DNA from: Mycolicibacterium hodleri
Lineage (GTDB): Bacteria; Actinomycetota; Actinomycetes; Mycobacteriales; Mycobacteriaceae
Direction: 5' to 3'
Length of the DNA: 64,000 nucleotides
Assembly: GCF_006439015.1 (NCBI RefSeq)
Contig: NZ_RCZG01000017.1
Coordinates: 29,456-93,455, forward strand
Shown here: positions 7,642 to 15,797 of the stretch, in pieces
How the letters are laid out: each line of letters opens with the position of its first letter
Numbering within the stretch: position 1 is the first letter of the stretch
The notes under the pieces: model-generated
What the model was told of the DNA's origin: nothing
The model's database searches: none
What the model saw: the letters and a program-made list of their open reading frames with translations, nothing else
Made by a program: the position numbers and the translations under genes

Positions 7642-8829
7642 CTATCGCATCTCACCCGCGCCGACGTACGGATACGGCGTCTTCAGCAGATCGTCCTCGG
7701 CGAATCGCGACAATCGGAAGTCGGTCTCCGGTATCCGCGGGTCGGCGCTACGCCCGTCCGTCACCAGATCCGCGATGAGCTTGCCGACCGCGGGTGCGAT
7801 CTTGAAGCCGTGTCCGCTGAAACCGGCGGCGACGATCAGACCGTCGATCCCGGTTCGCGAGATCACTGGGTTCCAGTCGGGTGTGACGTCGTAACAGCCG
7901 GCATAGCTGCCGGTGATGGCGGCGTCGGAGAAGCCGGGGAAGCGGGTGCCGACCCGGTCGATTGTCGCGTCGACGAACTCCTCGCTGGCCCGGTTGGGGT
8001 AGTCATCGGGGTCGGCATCCCGGACGTGGGAGAGGTCGCTGTTGCCGAACAGAACCTCTCCCCCTGGTTCCGGCCTGATGTACTGCAGGGACACCAGATC
8101 GGAGAAGACCGGCACGGGGCCGAGGTCGACACCTGGCGAGATCATGACGATCTGCTCGCGGACGACGCGAATGGGCACGTCTATTCCGCAGGGCGACAAC
8201 AGGTCCCGTGTCCAGACTCCGGTGGCGACGACGACGGTGCCCGCAGTGACTTCGGTATCGTCGGCAAGTCGCACGCCGACCGCTCGGTCACCGTCCAGCA
8301 CGAGCTCGGTCATCGCCACGCCCTGGCGGATGCGGACTCCCGCTTCGCGCGCCGACACGGCCAATGCTTGCGCGGTCCGATATCCGTCACCGAACCCGCC
8401 GCGGGATTCGTGGGCGAAGGCGGCGAACGGCTCCAGGTCCGCGTGGGGCCACATCTCGGCGACGTCGGCGACGTCGATCTCCTCGGTCTGCACACCGACC
8501 GCACGCTGGGCCGCCAAGCTCTTGCGCAGCGACTCCACGTTCGCCTCGCCGACTCCCACGACGTAGCCGGTCTGGTGGAAGCCGATGTCGTGGCCGAAGA
8601 TCGCTTGCGCGTTCTCGAACACCTCGAGGCCCACGGTCGCCATCGCGGCCAGCGAACTGACACCGTAGTGGCACCTGACGATGCCGGAGGACTTGCCCGT
8701 CATCCCCGACCCGACGGTGTCGCGCTCGACGACCAGCACGTCGGTGATGCCACGCTGGGATAGGGCCCACGCGGCGGCTGCGCCCTCGATGCCACCGCCG
8801 ACGATGACGACCTCCGCGGTGTCGCTCAT
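7642..8829 (-). CDS. FAD-dependent oxidoreductase, DAO/sarcosine-oxidase-beta-like
   Basis: D-amino-acid-oxidase-fold flavoenzyme of 395 aa. The N-terminal Rossmann motif is VVIVGGGIEGAAAAWAL, with the second FAD stretch TGKSSGIVRCHYG and a C-terminal FSGHGFKIAPAVGKLIADLV typical of sarcosine/N-methylglutamate oxidase beta subunits and PuuB-type gamma-glutamyl-amine oxidases. It overlaps the FMN synthase subunit by 4 bases and is followed directly by the XRE-cupin regulator. In this context it probably oxidises an N-substituted glutamate or gamma-glutamyl amine, releasing glutamate and an aldehyde. The alpha, gamma and delta partners of heterotetrameric enzymes are not encoded here. Confidence 0.82.
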   Translation of the reverse strand: MSDTAEVVIVGGGIEGAAAAWALSQRGITDVLVVERDTVGSGMTGKSSGIVRCHYGVSSLAAMATVGLEVFENAQAIFGHDIGFHQTGYVVGVGEANVESLRKSLAAQRAVGVQTEEIDVADVAEMWPHADLEPFAAFAHESRGGFGDGYRTAQALAVSAREAGVRIRQGVAMTELVLDGDRAVGVRLADDTEVTAGTVVVATGVWTRDLLSPCGIDVPIRVVREQIVMISPGVDLGPVPVFSDLVSLQYIRPEPGGEVLFGNSDLSHVRDADPDDYPNRASEEFVDATIDRVGTRFPGFSDAAITGSYAGCYDVTPDWNPVISRTGIDGLIVAAGFSGHGFKIAPAVGKLIADLVTDGRSADPRIPETDFRLSRFAEDDLLKTPYPYVGAGEMR

Positions 8830-10178
8830 GGCCGCAACCCGGGGATCCAGTCCGTACCGGCGAGCGGCACCCGCGCCATCGCGGCGGCTTCGATGGTGAC
8901 GGCGACCAGGTCTTCCGGTTCGAGATGCCGCACGTGGGCCTTACCGCAGGCCCTGGCGATGGTCTGCGCCTCCATCGTGAGCACCCGCAGATAGTTGGCC
9001 AGCCTGCGGCCGCCCTCCTTCGCGTCGAATCGGGCGGCCAGCTCGGGATTCTGGGTGCTGATCCCGGTCGGGTCGGTGCCGTCTTGGAAGTCATCGAAGA
9101 AACCCGCTGCGCTGCCGAGCTTTTCGTACTCTGCGGCGTAGCGCGGGTGGTTGTCGCCCAGTGCGATCAAGGCCGCGGTGCCAATCGAGACGGCATCCGC
9201 GCCGAGTGCCATCGCCTTGGCGACGTCGGCGCCATTGCGGATGCCACCCGAGACGATCAGCTGGACCTCCCGGTTTCCCACGCCGCTGCGGTGCACGCCG
9301 AGCTCGGCGAGCGCCTGTACCGCCTGGGGGATGGCGGCGAGCGTGGGGATTCCGACGTTCTCGATGAACACCTCCTGCGTCGCGGCGGTGCCACCCTGCA
9401 TGCCATCGACCACGACGACGTCCGCGCCCGCATGGACGGCGAGTTTCACGTCGTAGTACGTGCGGGAGGCGCCGACCTTGACGTAGATGGGCTTCTCCCA
9501 GTCGGTGATCTCGCGCAGCTCGTTTATCTTGATGGTGAGATCATCGGGTCCGGTCCAGTCTGGATGCCTGCACGCCGAGCGCTGATCGATGCCCTCGGGA
9601 AGCGTCCGCATCCCCGCGACGCGTTCGGAGATCTTCTGGCCCAATAGCATTCCACCGCCGCCCGGTTTGGCACCCTGGCCGAGGACGACCTCTATGGCAT
9701 CAGCCCTGCGAAGGTCGTCGGGATTCATCCCATAGCGCGACGGGAGGTACTGGTACACCAGGTACTTGCTCTGGCCGCGTTCCTCGACGGTCATCCCGCC
9801 ATCGCCCGTCGTCGTCGAGGTGCGAACGGCGCTGGCGCCGCGGCCCAGTGCCTCCTTGGCTGGCCCGGACAGTGCGCCGAACGACATGCCTGCGATCGTC
9901 ACCGGGATATCGAGATGCAGTGGATATTTCGCATTTCGGCTGCCGAGCACCACGTCGGTGTCGCAACGTTCGCGGTAGCCCTCTAGTGGGTAGCGCGACA
10001 TCGAGGCGCCGAGGAAGAGCAGGTCGTCGAAGTGGGGCAGAGGTCGTTTGGCCCCCCAGCCGCGGATGTCATAGATGCCCGTTTCCGCGGCCCGCTGGAT
10101 GGCCGCGATGGTCTGGCGATCGAAGGTGGCGGATTCGCGCAGGCCTAGTCGCGCTCTGTCATCGGAGGTTTCGTTCAT
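8826..10178 (-). CDS. glutamate-synthase-like FMN subunit (GlxD/MgsC-like)
   Basis: Stand-alone FMN-binding synthase domain of GltB-type glutamate synthase, 450 aa. Visible motifs are MSFGALSGPAKEALGRGA, GQGAKPGGGGMLLGQK, KINELREITDWEKPIYVKVGAS, DGMQGGTAATQEVF and SGGIRNGADVAKAMALGADAV. Where GltB proteins carry the 3Fe-4S cysteines before GIATQ, this protein reads GTDPTGISTQ with no Cys, so the iron-sulfur cluster is probably absent. It starts within the stop of the GXGXG subunit (TGATG) and overlaps the next gene, so the subunits are co-translated. Likely makes an N-substituted or ordinary glutamate from 2-oxoglutarate. Confidence 0.85.
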   Translation of the reverse strand: MNETSDDRARLGLRESATFDRQTIAAIQRAAETGIYDIRGWGAKRPLPHFDDLLFLGASMSRYPLEGYRERCDTDVVLGSRNAKYPLHLDIPVTIAGMSFGALSGPAKEALGRGASAVRTSTTTGDGGMTVEERGQSKYLVYQYLPSRYGMNPDDLRRADAIEVVLGQGAKPGGGGMLLGQKISERVAGMRTLPEGIDQRSACRHPDWTGPDDLTIKINELREITDWEKPIYVKVGASRTYYDVKLAVHAGADVVVVDGMQGGTAATQEVFIENVGIPTLAAIPQAVQALAELGVHRSGVGNREVQLIVSGGIRNGADVAKAMALGADAVSIGTAALIALGDNHPRYAAEYEKLGSAAGFFDDFQDGTDPTGISTQNPELAARFDAKEGGRRLANYLRVLTMEAQTIARACGKAHVRHLEPEDLVAVTIEAAAMARVPLAGTDWIPGLRP

Positions 10179-10861
10179 CAGTAACTCGCAGCGTTGTCGA
10201 CGTGGAAGTGATAGAGGTTTCTGGCCGAGCCGTAACGGGTGTAGGCGTTGGTGTCGTCGTTCCCGAAACCGGCGGCCGCGAGCAGATTGCCGAGTTCCTG
10301 GTGGTGCTCGGGCCGCATCTGCTTGGCCACACAGTCCGCGCCCAGCGATTTGGCGTCACCGCGGAGATAGATGCGGGCTTCGTAGATGGAGTCTCCGAGT
10401 GCATCGCCCGCGTTGCCGCGCACCACCATTCGTCCGGCCTGCGCCATGAACGCGCTCATGTGCCCGACGTCGCCGCCGACGACGATGTCGACGCCCTTCA
10501 TCGAGATACCGCACCGTGCAGCGGCATTGCCGTCGATCACCAGAAGTCCACCGTTGGCGGTTGCGCCCGCGGACTGCGAGGCGTTGCCCTTTACCCAGAC
10601 TCTGCCGCTCATCATGTTCTCCGCGACGCCGGTGCCCGCGTTGCCGACGATGGTGACCTCCGCCCGCTGATTCATCCCCGCCGCGTAATAGCCGACGTGT
10701 CCGAGGACGGTGATCGTCACGTCGGCGTCCACTCCGACTGCGACGTTGTGCGCGCCCGCGGGATTCTCGATCACGAACTCGCCGTTGAGGTCTGGCGCGT
10801 GCAAGGCGGAGTTGACCTCCCGCAGGGGGACTTGCCCGAGGTCGTACGTCAGCGTTGCCAC
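10178..10861 (-). CDS. glutamate-synthase-like GXGXG-domain subunit (GlxC/MgsB-like)
   Basis: Right-handed beta-helix corresponding to the C-terminal GXGXG domain of GltB, as a separate 227-aa protein. Repeated Gly-rich turns are plain: VLGHVGYYAAGMNQRAEVTIVGNAGTG, GRVWVKGNASQSAGA, VVRGNAGDALGDSIYEARIYLRGDA. Start is GTG 10861, overlapping the amidotransferase gene end by 13 bases; longer readings run antisense-like through that gene and are not credible. The domain is structural, linking the glutaminase and FMN sites in glutamate synthases. Confidence 0.85.
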   Translation of the reverse strand: MATLTYDLGQVPLREVNSALHAPDLNGEFVIENPAGAHNVAVGVDADVTITVLGHVGYYAAGMNQRAEVTIVGNAGTGVAENMMSGRVWVKGNASQSAGATANGGLLVIDGNAAARCGISMKGVDIVVGGDVGHMSAFMAQAGRMVVRGNAGDALGDSIYEARIYLRGDAKSLGADCVAKQMRPEHHQELGNLLAAAGFGNDDTNAYTRYGSARNLYHFHVDNAASY

Positions 10862-11745
10862 GCGTACACCACCTCCGGTTCGGGCTCCCAGATGGCTGCC
10901 TTCTCGACGCCGGGCAGTCCGGAGAGGGCCCGGTACTCGCTGCCCATCGCCACCCAGTCGGCGGTCTCGGCGATCACGGCGGGCTTGCACGCGATCGCAT
11001 CGCGGACCACCGCGAAGGAATCCCGGTTGGAGACCAGCAGGGTGTAGAAGCCGTCGAACGTGGCGCACAATTCCTTCAATGCGGTCTCCACGTTGCGGCC
11101 CGCAGCGAGCCTGCTCGCCACGAATCGCGCGCCGACCTCGGTGTCGTTCTCGCTGTCGAATCGCACTCCGGCGGATTGTAATTCGCGCCGGATGGTGGCG
11201 TGGTTGGCGAATGATCCGTTGTGCACCAGGCATTGTTCCGGGCCGACGGCATACGGGTGCGCACCCGACGGCGTAACGGCGGACTCAGTCGCCATCCGGG
11301 TGTGGCCGACGCCTTGCCAGCCCCGGGCCGTCGTCAGTCCCCAGGAGGCGGTCAGGTCGGCGGGCGCACCGACGCCCTTGAGCACCGCGAGGTCGGCGCC
11401 GAAGCCGGCCACGAGTGCCTCCGGGTAGACGACCTTGGCTGCCGCTAGTAACGACTCGGAGTCCTTGTCCGAGGTCAGCAGGTAGGTGTCGCCGATCATC
11501 GTGACGTCGACGTCGAGGCCCACCTCGGAACCGACGGCCACGCCCACCGCGCCGGCCTCCGCACCGATGTCGAGCAGCGACACGCATCCGCGTCCCGGTG
11601 GCGTCCACCGAGGATCGCCGTAGACCGCGACGCCCGCCGAGTCGCTACCCCGGTTGGACATTTCGCACAGCATTCCGCTGAGCAGCTCACCCAGCCGCGG
11701 ATAGAGCTCGGGATTGCGTAGGTGCAATCCCACGATTCCGCACAT
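10849..11745 (-). CDS. class II glutamine amidotransferase subunit (GlxB/MgsA-like)
   Basis: N-terminal nucleophile amidotransferase related to the glutaminase domain of glutamate synthase and PurF. The catalytic residue is Cys2 (MCGIVGLHL), exposed after removal of Met1. Supporting motifs are NRGSDSAGVAVYG, GHTRMATESAV with HPYA, and LVHNGSFANH. Length is 298 aa. ATG 11745 has GGGAG seven bases upstream. Together with the next two genes it rebuilds a three-piece glutamate synthase. It lies 27 bases after glnT in the same operon. Confidence 0.87.
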   Translation of the reverse strand: MCGIVGLHLRNPELYPRLGELLSGMLCEMSNRGSDSAGVAVYGDPRWTPPGRGCVSLLDIGAEAGAVGVAVGSEVGLDVDVTMIGDTYLLTSDKDSESLLAAAKVVYPEALVAGFGADLAVLKGVGAPADLTASWGLTTARGWQGVGHTRMATESAVTPSGAHPYAVGPEQCLVHNGSFANHATIRRELQSAGVRFDSENDTEVGARFVASRLAAGRNVETALKELCATFDGFYTLLVSNRDSFAVVRDAIACKPAVIAETADWVAMGSEYRALSGLPGVEKAAIWEPEPEVVYAWQR

Positions 11746-11772
11746 CGCCTGTCTCCCTTGAAATGTAGCTGC

Positions 11773-13101
11773 TCAGAAGGCGGTCAGGTACTGCTCGACC
11801 TCCCACGGACTGACCGTGCCATGGTAGGTGAAGAATTCTTGTCGCTTGAGGTCGGCGAAGTACTCCGCGACCCCATCACCGACCGCGTCGAGCACGCCGG
11901 TGATCACGTCGTCGCCAACCATGTCGTCGATGGCGTGGAGCAGTGTCGGCGGAAGTGGGCGGCTGCCTTCGCCGACGGCGCCGATGGGCCCGGGGTCCAG
12001 GTTGCGCGCGATGCCGTCGAGGCCGGCCCCGAGGGCGGCCGCGATGGCGAGGTACGGGTTGGCCGACCCGTCGCCACCACGCAGTTCGATGCGCTGATCG
12101 TCAGGCACCCGGATGTAATGGGTTCGATCGTTGCCGCCGTAGGTGGGTAGCCTGGGTGCCCAGGAGGCTCCCGACGTCGTCGTGAGGGCGCCGGTTCGCT
12201 TGTACGAGTTGACCGTTGGACCGACCACGGCCTGCAGTGCACATGCATGATCGAGAATGCCCGCGATGAATGAGTAGGCGACCGATGACAGGCCCAGTCC
12301 GTGGCCGTCGGAGGCCTCATCCCCCGGAAACATCGCCGCGCCACTGCTCGTCAGCGAAAGATGAAGGTGCAGGCCACTTCCGGTGCGATCGGCGAATGGC
12401 TTGGGCATGAACGTCGCGATCATGCCGCGCTCCGCGGCGATCATCGAGAGCAGATAGCGAAGCGTAACCACGCGATCCGCGGTGATCAACGCCTCGGCGA
12501 ACTGGAAGTTCTGCTCGAACTGCCCGTTGCCGTCCTCGTGGTCGTTGGCGTAATTCGACCAACCCAGCTGGTTCATTGCCGTCGAAATGGTCGTCAGGTG
12601 GTCGTACATCCTGGTGACGCCCCGGGCGTCATAACAGGGTTGGGCGGCGGTGTCGGCGGTGTCGGCGGTGGCCAGACTGCCATCGGGATTACGGGTCAGC
12701 AGGAAGTATTCGACCTCGGCGCCGACCCAGGGCTCGAACCCAGCCTCGGCTGCCCGGGCGATCAACGACTTGAGGATGACGCGGGGCGCGTACGGCCACG
12801 GCTTGCCCTCGACGTGCGGATCGCAGTGCACCAGCGCCAACCCCTCCTTGATGAAGGGGATCGGGGTGAACGAGGAGGGATCGGGGATCGCCATCAGGTC
12901 GGGATCTCGTGGCTCCTGGCCCATGGCGCCGACGGCGTATCCGGCGAACCCGACGCCCTCGGTGGCGAGGAGATCGATGGCCTCGACCGGCACCAGCTTC
13001 GCGCACGGCTTGCCGCGCAAATCCACGAACAGCGCAAGGATGAACGTGGTGCCTGCCTCGCGTGCGAGGTCCGCAAGCTCGGTGCCGGTGGAAGTCATCA
13101 T
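11773..13101 (-). CDS. glnT: glutamine synthetase type III / gamma-glutamylamide synthetase-like (GlnT)
   Basis: Glutamine-synthetase-fold ligase of 442 aa, related to GlnT and to gamma-glutamylmethylamide synthetase (GmaS). Motifs: AEVEYFLL, NDHEDGNGQFEQNF, GSGLHLHLSL and RIELRGGDGSANPYLAIAAAL, matching the metal- and nucleotide-binding blocks of GS. It would join glutamate to ammonia or a small amine using ATP. Neighbours (Amt, split glutamate synthase, DAO oxidase, PuuR-like regulator) favour an amine-utilising role; plain glutamine synthesis cannot be excluded. Two adjacent ATG codons exist (13101, 13098); AGGA fits the second best. Confidence 0.85.
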   Translation of the reverse strand: MMTSTGTELADLAREAGTTFILALFVDLRGKPCAKLVPVEAIDLLATEGVGFAGYAVGAMGQEPRDPDLMAIPDPSSFTPIPFIKEGLALVHCDPHVEGKPWPYAPRVILKSLIARAAEAGFEPWVGAEVEYFLLTRNPDGSLATADTADTAAQPCYDARGVTRMYDHLTTISTAMNQLGWSNYANDHEDGNGQFEQNFQFAEALITADRVVTLRYLLSMIAAERGMIATFMPKPFADRTGSGLHLHLSLTSSGAAMFPGDEASDGHGLGLSSVAYSFIAGILDHACALQAVVGPTVNSYKRTGALTTTSGASWAPRLPTYGGNDRTHYIRVPDDQRIELRGGDGSANPYLAIAAALGAGLDGIARNLDPGPIGAVGEGSRPLPPTLLHAIDDMVGDDVITGVLDAVGDGVAEYFADLKRQEFFTYHGTVSPWEVEQYLTAF

Positions 13102-13161
13102 CGTCCTTGTCTCTCGTTGGTAATCAAAGTATCACCGTGGGAAACCGTGTGCAGCGCGAAA

Positions 13162-13201
13162 GGCCCCGACCGGCTCGGGGCGAATCGTGCCGGTCGGGGC
13201 C
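13162..13201 (-). terminator. terminator hairpin after amt
   Basis: Perfect 13-bp stem (13162-13174 with 13189-13201, GGCCCCGACCGGC) and a 14-base loop, between the end of amt and the start of glnT on the same strand. It likely attenuates read-through, leaving glnT to its own promoter in 13102-13160. Confidence 0.7.
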
Positions 13202-13237
13202 GGTTTCAGTGCCGACGTCTCCTCGCGCGAGCGTTCG

Positions 13238-14500
13238 TCATGCGGTCTGCAGCTCGTACGCCGCGTCGCGGTGCAGCTTGGCGTCGATGCCGCTCTCCTC
13301 GTCCTCGGGCGAGATGCGGATGCCCATCGTCTTCTTGATGGCGTAGGCGATCGCGAACGCCACCACGAACGAGTAGGCCATCACCGCGCCCGCGGCGATC
13401 ATCTGCTTCCACAGCTGGCTGAAGCCGCCGCCATAGAAGACGCCGTCGGTGGCGTTGGGCATGCTCGCGCTGGCGAAGAAGCCGATCAGCACGGTGCCGA
13501 TGACACCACCGACGAGGTGGACACCCACCACGTCGAGCGAGTCGTCGTAGCCGAACCGCTCCTTGAGGCCGACCGCATACACGCAGACCGCGCCGGCGAT
13601 GGCTCCGACGGCGATGGCTCCGATGGGCGTGACCGCACCACAGGCGGGGGTGATGGCAACCAGGCCGGTGATGGCGCCGGACGCCGCGCCGACGCCGGTG
13701 ACGTGACCGTCCTTGAGCTTCTCGACGGCCAACCACGCGAGGGTGGCCGCGCAGGTGGCGACGAAGGTGGTGACCATGACGATCGCGGCCGAGTTGCCCG
13801 CGGCCAGGGCCGAACCGCCGTTGAACGCGTACCAACCGGCCCACAGCAGCCCCGCGCCAAGCAGCGTCAGCGGTACGTTGTGCGGCTTGCGCAACTGGCC
13901 GAACATCGCCGACTTGCCGAGCACGATCGCGACCGCGAGAGCGGCAGCACCCGCGTTGATGTGCACCGCGGTACCGCCGGCGAAGTCAATTGCCTTGAGG
14001 CTGTTGGCGATCCAGCCGCCGACGGAATCCTCGGTGACCACGCCGTCGAACGCGAATACCCAGTGGGCGACGGGGAAGTACACCAGCACGGCCCACAGCG
14101 TGGCGAACACCATCCACGAGCCGAACTTCATCCGGTCGGCTACGGCGCCCGAGATCAGTGCGACGGTGATCGCGGCGAACAGTGCCTGGAACAGCGCGAA
14201 CAGGCTGACCTGAAGCCCGGAGATGGTCGTCTGCGACTCGAGCAGATCCTTCATGCCGGCGAACTCGGTGAAGCTGCCGACGAAGCCGCCGTAGCTGGTG
14301 CCAAAGACCATCGAGAACCCGAAGAGCACCCAGAGGACGCCCACGACGGCGACCGCGCCGAAGGTCATCATCATCATGTTCGTCGAGCTCTTGACCGAGA
14401 CCATGCCGCCGTAGAACAGCGCCAGCCCGGGAATCATGAGCGTCAGCCCGATGATGCAACACAGCATGAATGCCGTAGTGCCTGTGTCGACTACATCCAT
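13238..14500 (-). CDS. amt: ammonium transporter Amt
   Basis: Polytopic AmtB/Rh-family channel of about 420 aa with eleven expected helices. Signature segments are LALFYGGMV, the DFAGGTAVHINAGAAALAVAI motif with pore His, and VGVHLVGGVIGT with the second pore His. The C-terminal cytoplasmic tail, which binds PII protein in this family, ends near residue 420. ATG 14500 has GGAG at the ideal six-base spacing; ATG 14506 and 14512 are alternatives adding 2-4 residues. It heads the nitrogen operon on the minus strand; a GlnR-like box lies upstream. Confidence 0.95.
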   Translation of the reverse strand: MDVVDTGTTAFMLCCIIGLTLMIPGLALFYGGMVSVKSSTNMMMMTFGAVAVVGVLWVLFGFSMVFGTSYGGFVGSFTEFAGMKDLLESQTTISGLQVSLFALFQALFAAITVALISGAVADRMKFGSWMVFATLWAVLVYFPVAHWVFAFDGVVTEDSVGGWIANSLKAIDFAGGTAVHINAGAAALAVAIVLGKSAMFGQLRKPHNVPLTLLGAGLLWAGWYAFNGGSALAAGNSAAIVMVTTFVATCAATLAWLAVEKLKDGHVTGVGAASGAITGLVAITPACGAVTPIGAIAVGAIAGAVCVYAVGLKERFGYDDSLDVVGVHLVGGVIGTVLIGFFASASMPNATDGVFYGGGFSQLWKQMIAAGAVMAYSFVVAFAIAYAIKKTMGIRISPEDEESGIDAKLHRDAAYELQTA

Positions 14501-14548
14501 TGACATCTCCATAGGTGGTGCGGCCCCCCGTGGGGCCGATCACTGGCA

Positions 14549-14575
14549 GTAACCAATGTTTCTGTTACGTGGACG
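14549..14575 (-). promoter_or_regulatory. putative GlnR box upstream of amt
   Basis: Contains the palindrome GTAAC-n10-GTTAC (14549-14568) and, on the amt strand, AC-n9-AC with a central GAAAC, which resembles the known mycobacterial GlnR operator. It sits about 50 bases before the amt start, in the divergent region shared with the gene at 14648. Family knowledge: GlnR activates amt genes under nitrogen limitation. Confidence 0.4.
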
Positions 14576-14647
14576 GGATCGTGGTGTTGCGGGCACGTAA
14601 AACGTTCACAGTGACATCACAGCGATGGCCTGTGTCAGCATCGACGT

Positions 14648-15115
14648 GTGAAACGGGTGCGGCCACTGACGACGGCGGTGGTGTTGGCGGCCACGCTCGT
14701 CGGGACCGGAATCTGGTGGGTGTTCTTCCGCGGTCCCTCCTCGGCTGAGTGCGCGCCGGTACGAGAGCTGCTGTCGTTCAACAAGACCGAAATCGACAAG
14801 CTGAACGCGAAGACCCACGTCCCCGAAGCCGGGTCCTACGAGGCGGCGACCGACCCCGGCGAGCTCGACTACCGGGCCTGGGTGGACGGCCTGACAGACC
14901 GGGCGGCGAAGGTCACGGCGCCCGAACTCGCAGGGCAGGCGAGCGACATGGCGGGTACTGCCGCGCGACTCGTCCGGGCCCGCCTCGACTTCGACGCTCA
15001 GAGCAAGCGCACCGCACCGGGCGCCGCGATGCCCGCGGTGGCGATGGTGGTCACCGCCTTCAACGACGAATTCGAAGCCCAGGTCAGACAGCTGGCGAAG
15101 ACGTGCCCGGAGTGA
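14648..15115 (+). CDS. hypothetical exported or membrane-anchored protein, 155 aa
   Basis: N-terminal basic residues and a single hydrophobic helix (about 8-27, TTAVVLAATLVGTGIWWVFF) form an uncleaved anchor or signal peptide. The remaining 125 residues are hydrophilic and mostly helical with two Cys (Cys35 and one near the C-terminus), which could form a disulfide outside the cell. I do not recognise the family. Divergent from amt. Its last 32 bases overlap the convergent nitroreductase gene. Confidence 0.65.
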   Translation: MKRVRPLTTAVVLAATLVGTGIWWVFFRGPSSAECAPVRELLSFNKTEIDKLNAKTHVPEAGSYEAATDPGELDYRAWVDGLTDRAAKVTAPELAGQASDMAGTAARLVRARLDFDAQSKRTAPGAAMPAVAMVVTAFNDEFEAQVRQLAKTCPE

Positions 15116-15716
15116 ACGCAGACCCCCACCGCCCCGAGAACGCGACCTGGTCCAGTGGCATGCGCTCGCGGGGCCGGGAGTCCCGGTCGACGATCGCCTC
15201 GTCGGCTGTCGCATAGTCGCCAAGCGTCCCGATCGCCAGCACCGCCAGCGGCCTGACGTGTTCGGGAACGTCGAAGGCGGTACGCGCCGCGTCGGTGTCG
15301 AAGCCCGCCATGGGGTGCGCGACCAGACCCCGTACGACGGCCTCGATGCTCGCATTGGCGATTGCAGCGCCTGCGTCGACGCACGAGTAGAGCGCCGTCT
15401 TCTCGTCGGAGCCCTCGTCGGCGCAGACCAGGATCAGTGCGCCCGCCGCATGCGCGTACGCATTGCCGCGCTTCAGCGTCGCAGCGAGTGTGCCGAATGT
15501 CTCATCGCCGCGGAGACCGACGATGAACCGGACCGGCTGTCGCTGTCCCCAGGTCGCCGACCAGCGGGCGGCCTCCAGCACCGCAGTCAACTGCTCGATG
15601 CTGACCGTCGCGTCGGGATCGAACGCTCGGGGACTCCAGCGCGCGGCGATCGGTTCGTGGATCGGTACGCGGGTGTCGGCCAGCCGGTCAGTCACATCGA
15701 CGAACGGTAGTCGCAC
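15084..15716 (-). CDS. nitroreductase-family protein
   Basis: FMN-dependent nitroreductase fold, 210 aa. Visible blocks are the phosphate/FMN-binding RWSPRAFDPDATVSIEQLTAVLEAARWSATWGQRQPVRFIVG, a central dimer helix VDAGAAIANASIEAVVRGLVAHPMAGFD, and AVLAIGTLGDY near the C-terminus. These enzymes reduce nitroaromatics, quinones or enals with NAD(P)H; the substrate cannot be read from sequence. GTG 15716 is the likely start. Divergent from ask, with about 80 bases between them. Confidence 0.8.
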   Translation of the reverse strand: MRLPFVDVTDRLADTRVPIHEPIAARWSPRAFDPDATVSIEQLTAVLEAARWSATWGQRQPVRFIVGLRGDETFGTLAATLKRGNAYAHAAGALILVCADEGSDEKTALYSCVDAGAAIANASIEAVVRGLVAHPMAGFDTDAARTAFDVPEHVRPLAVLAIGTLGDYATADEAIVDRDSRPRERMPLDQVAFSGRWGSAFTPGTSSPAV

Positions 15717-15797
15717 GCCACCGCCGGGCGGGAAGGGAAACCCGGGTGCGCAGACCCCTTATCCTTTATGGGACTCCCAGAACGGAAAGGGTGACTC

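Noticed and set aside
7105..8763. Plus-strand frame antisense to the XRE and FAD oxidase genes
   Set aside because: Minus-strand genes show clear HTH, cupin and Rossmann motifs with tight operon junctions; the antisense frame has none.
15720..15797. Lysine or SAM riboswitch upstream of ask
   Set aside because: The 81-base gap is too short for a riboswitch and shows no suitable paired elements.
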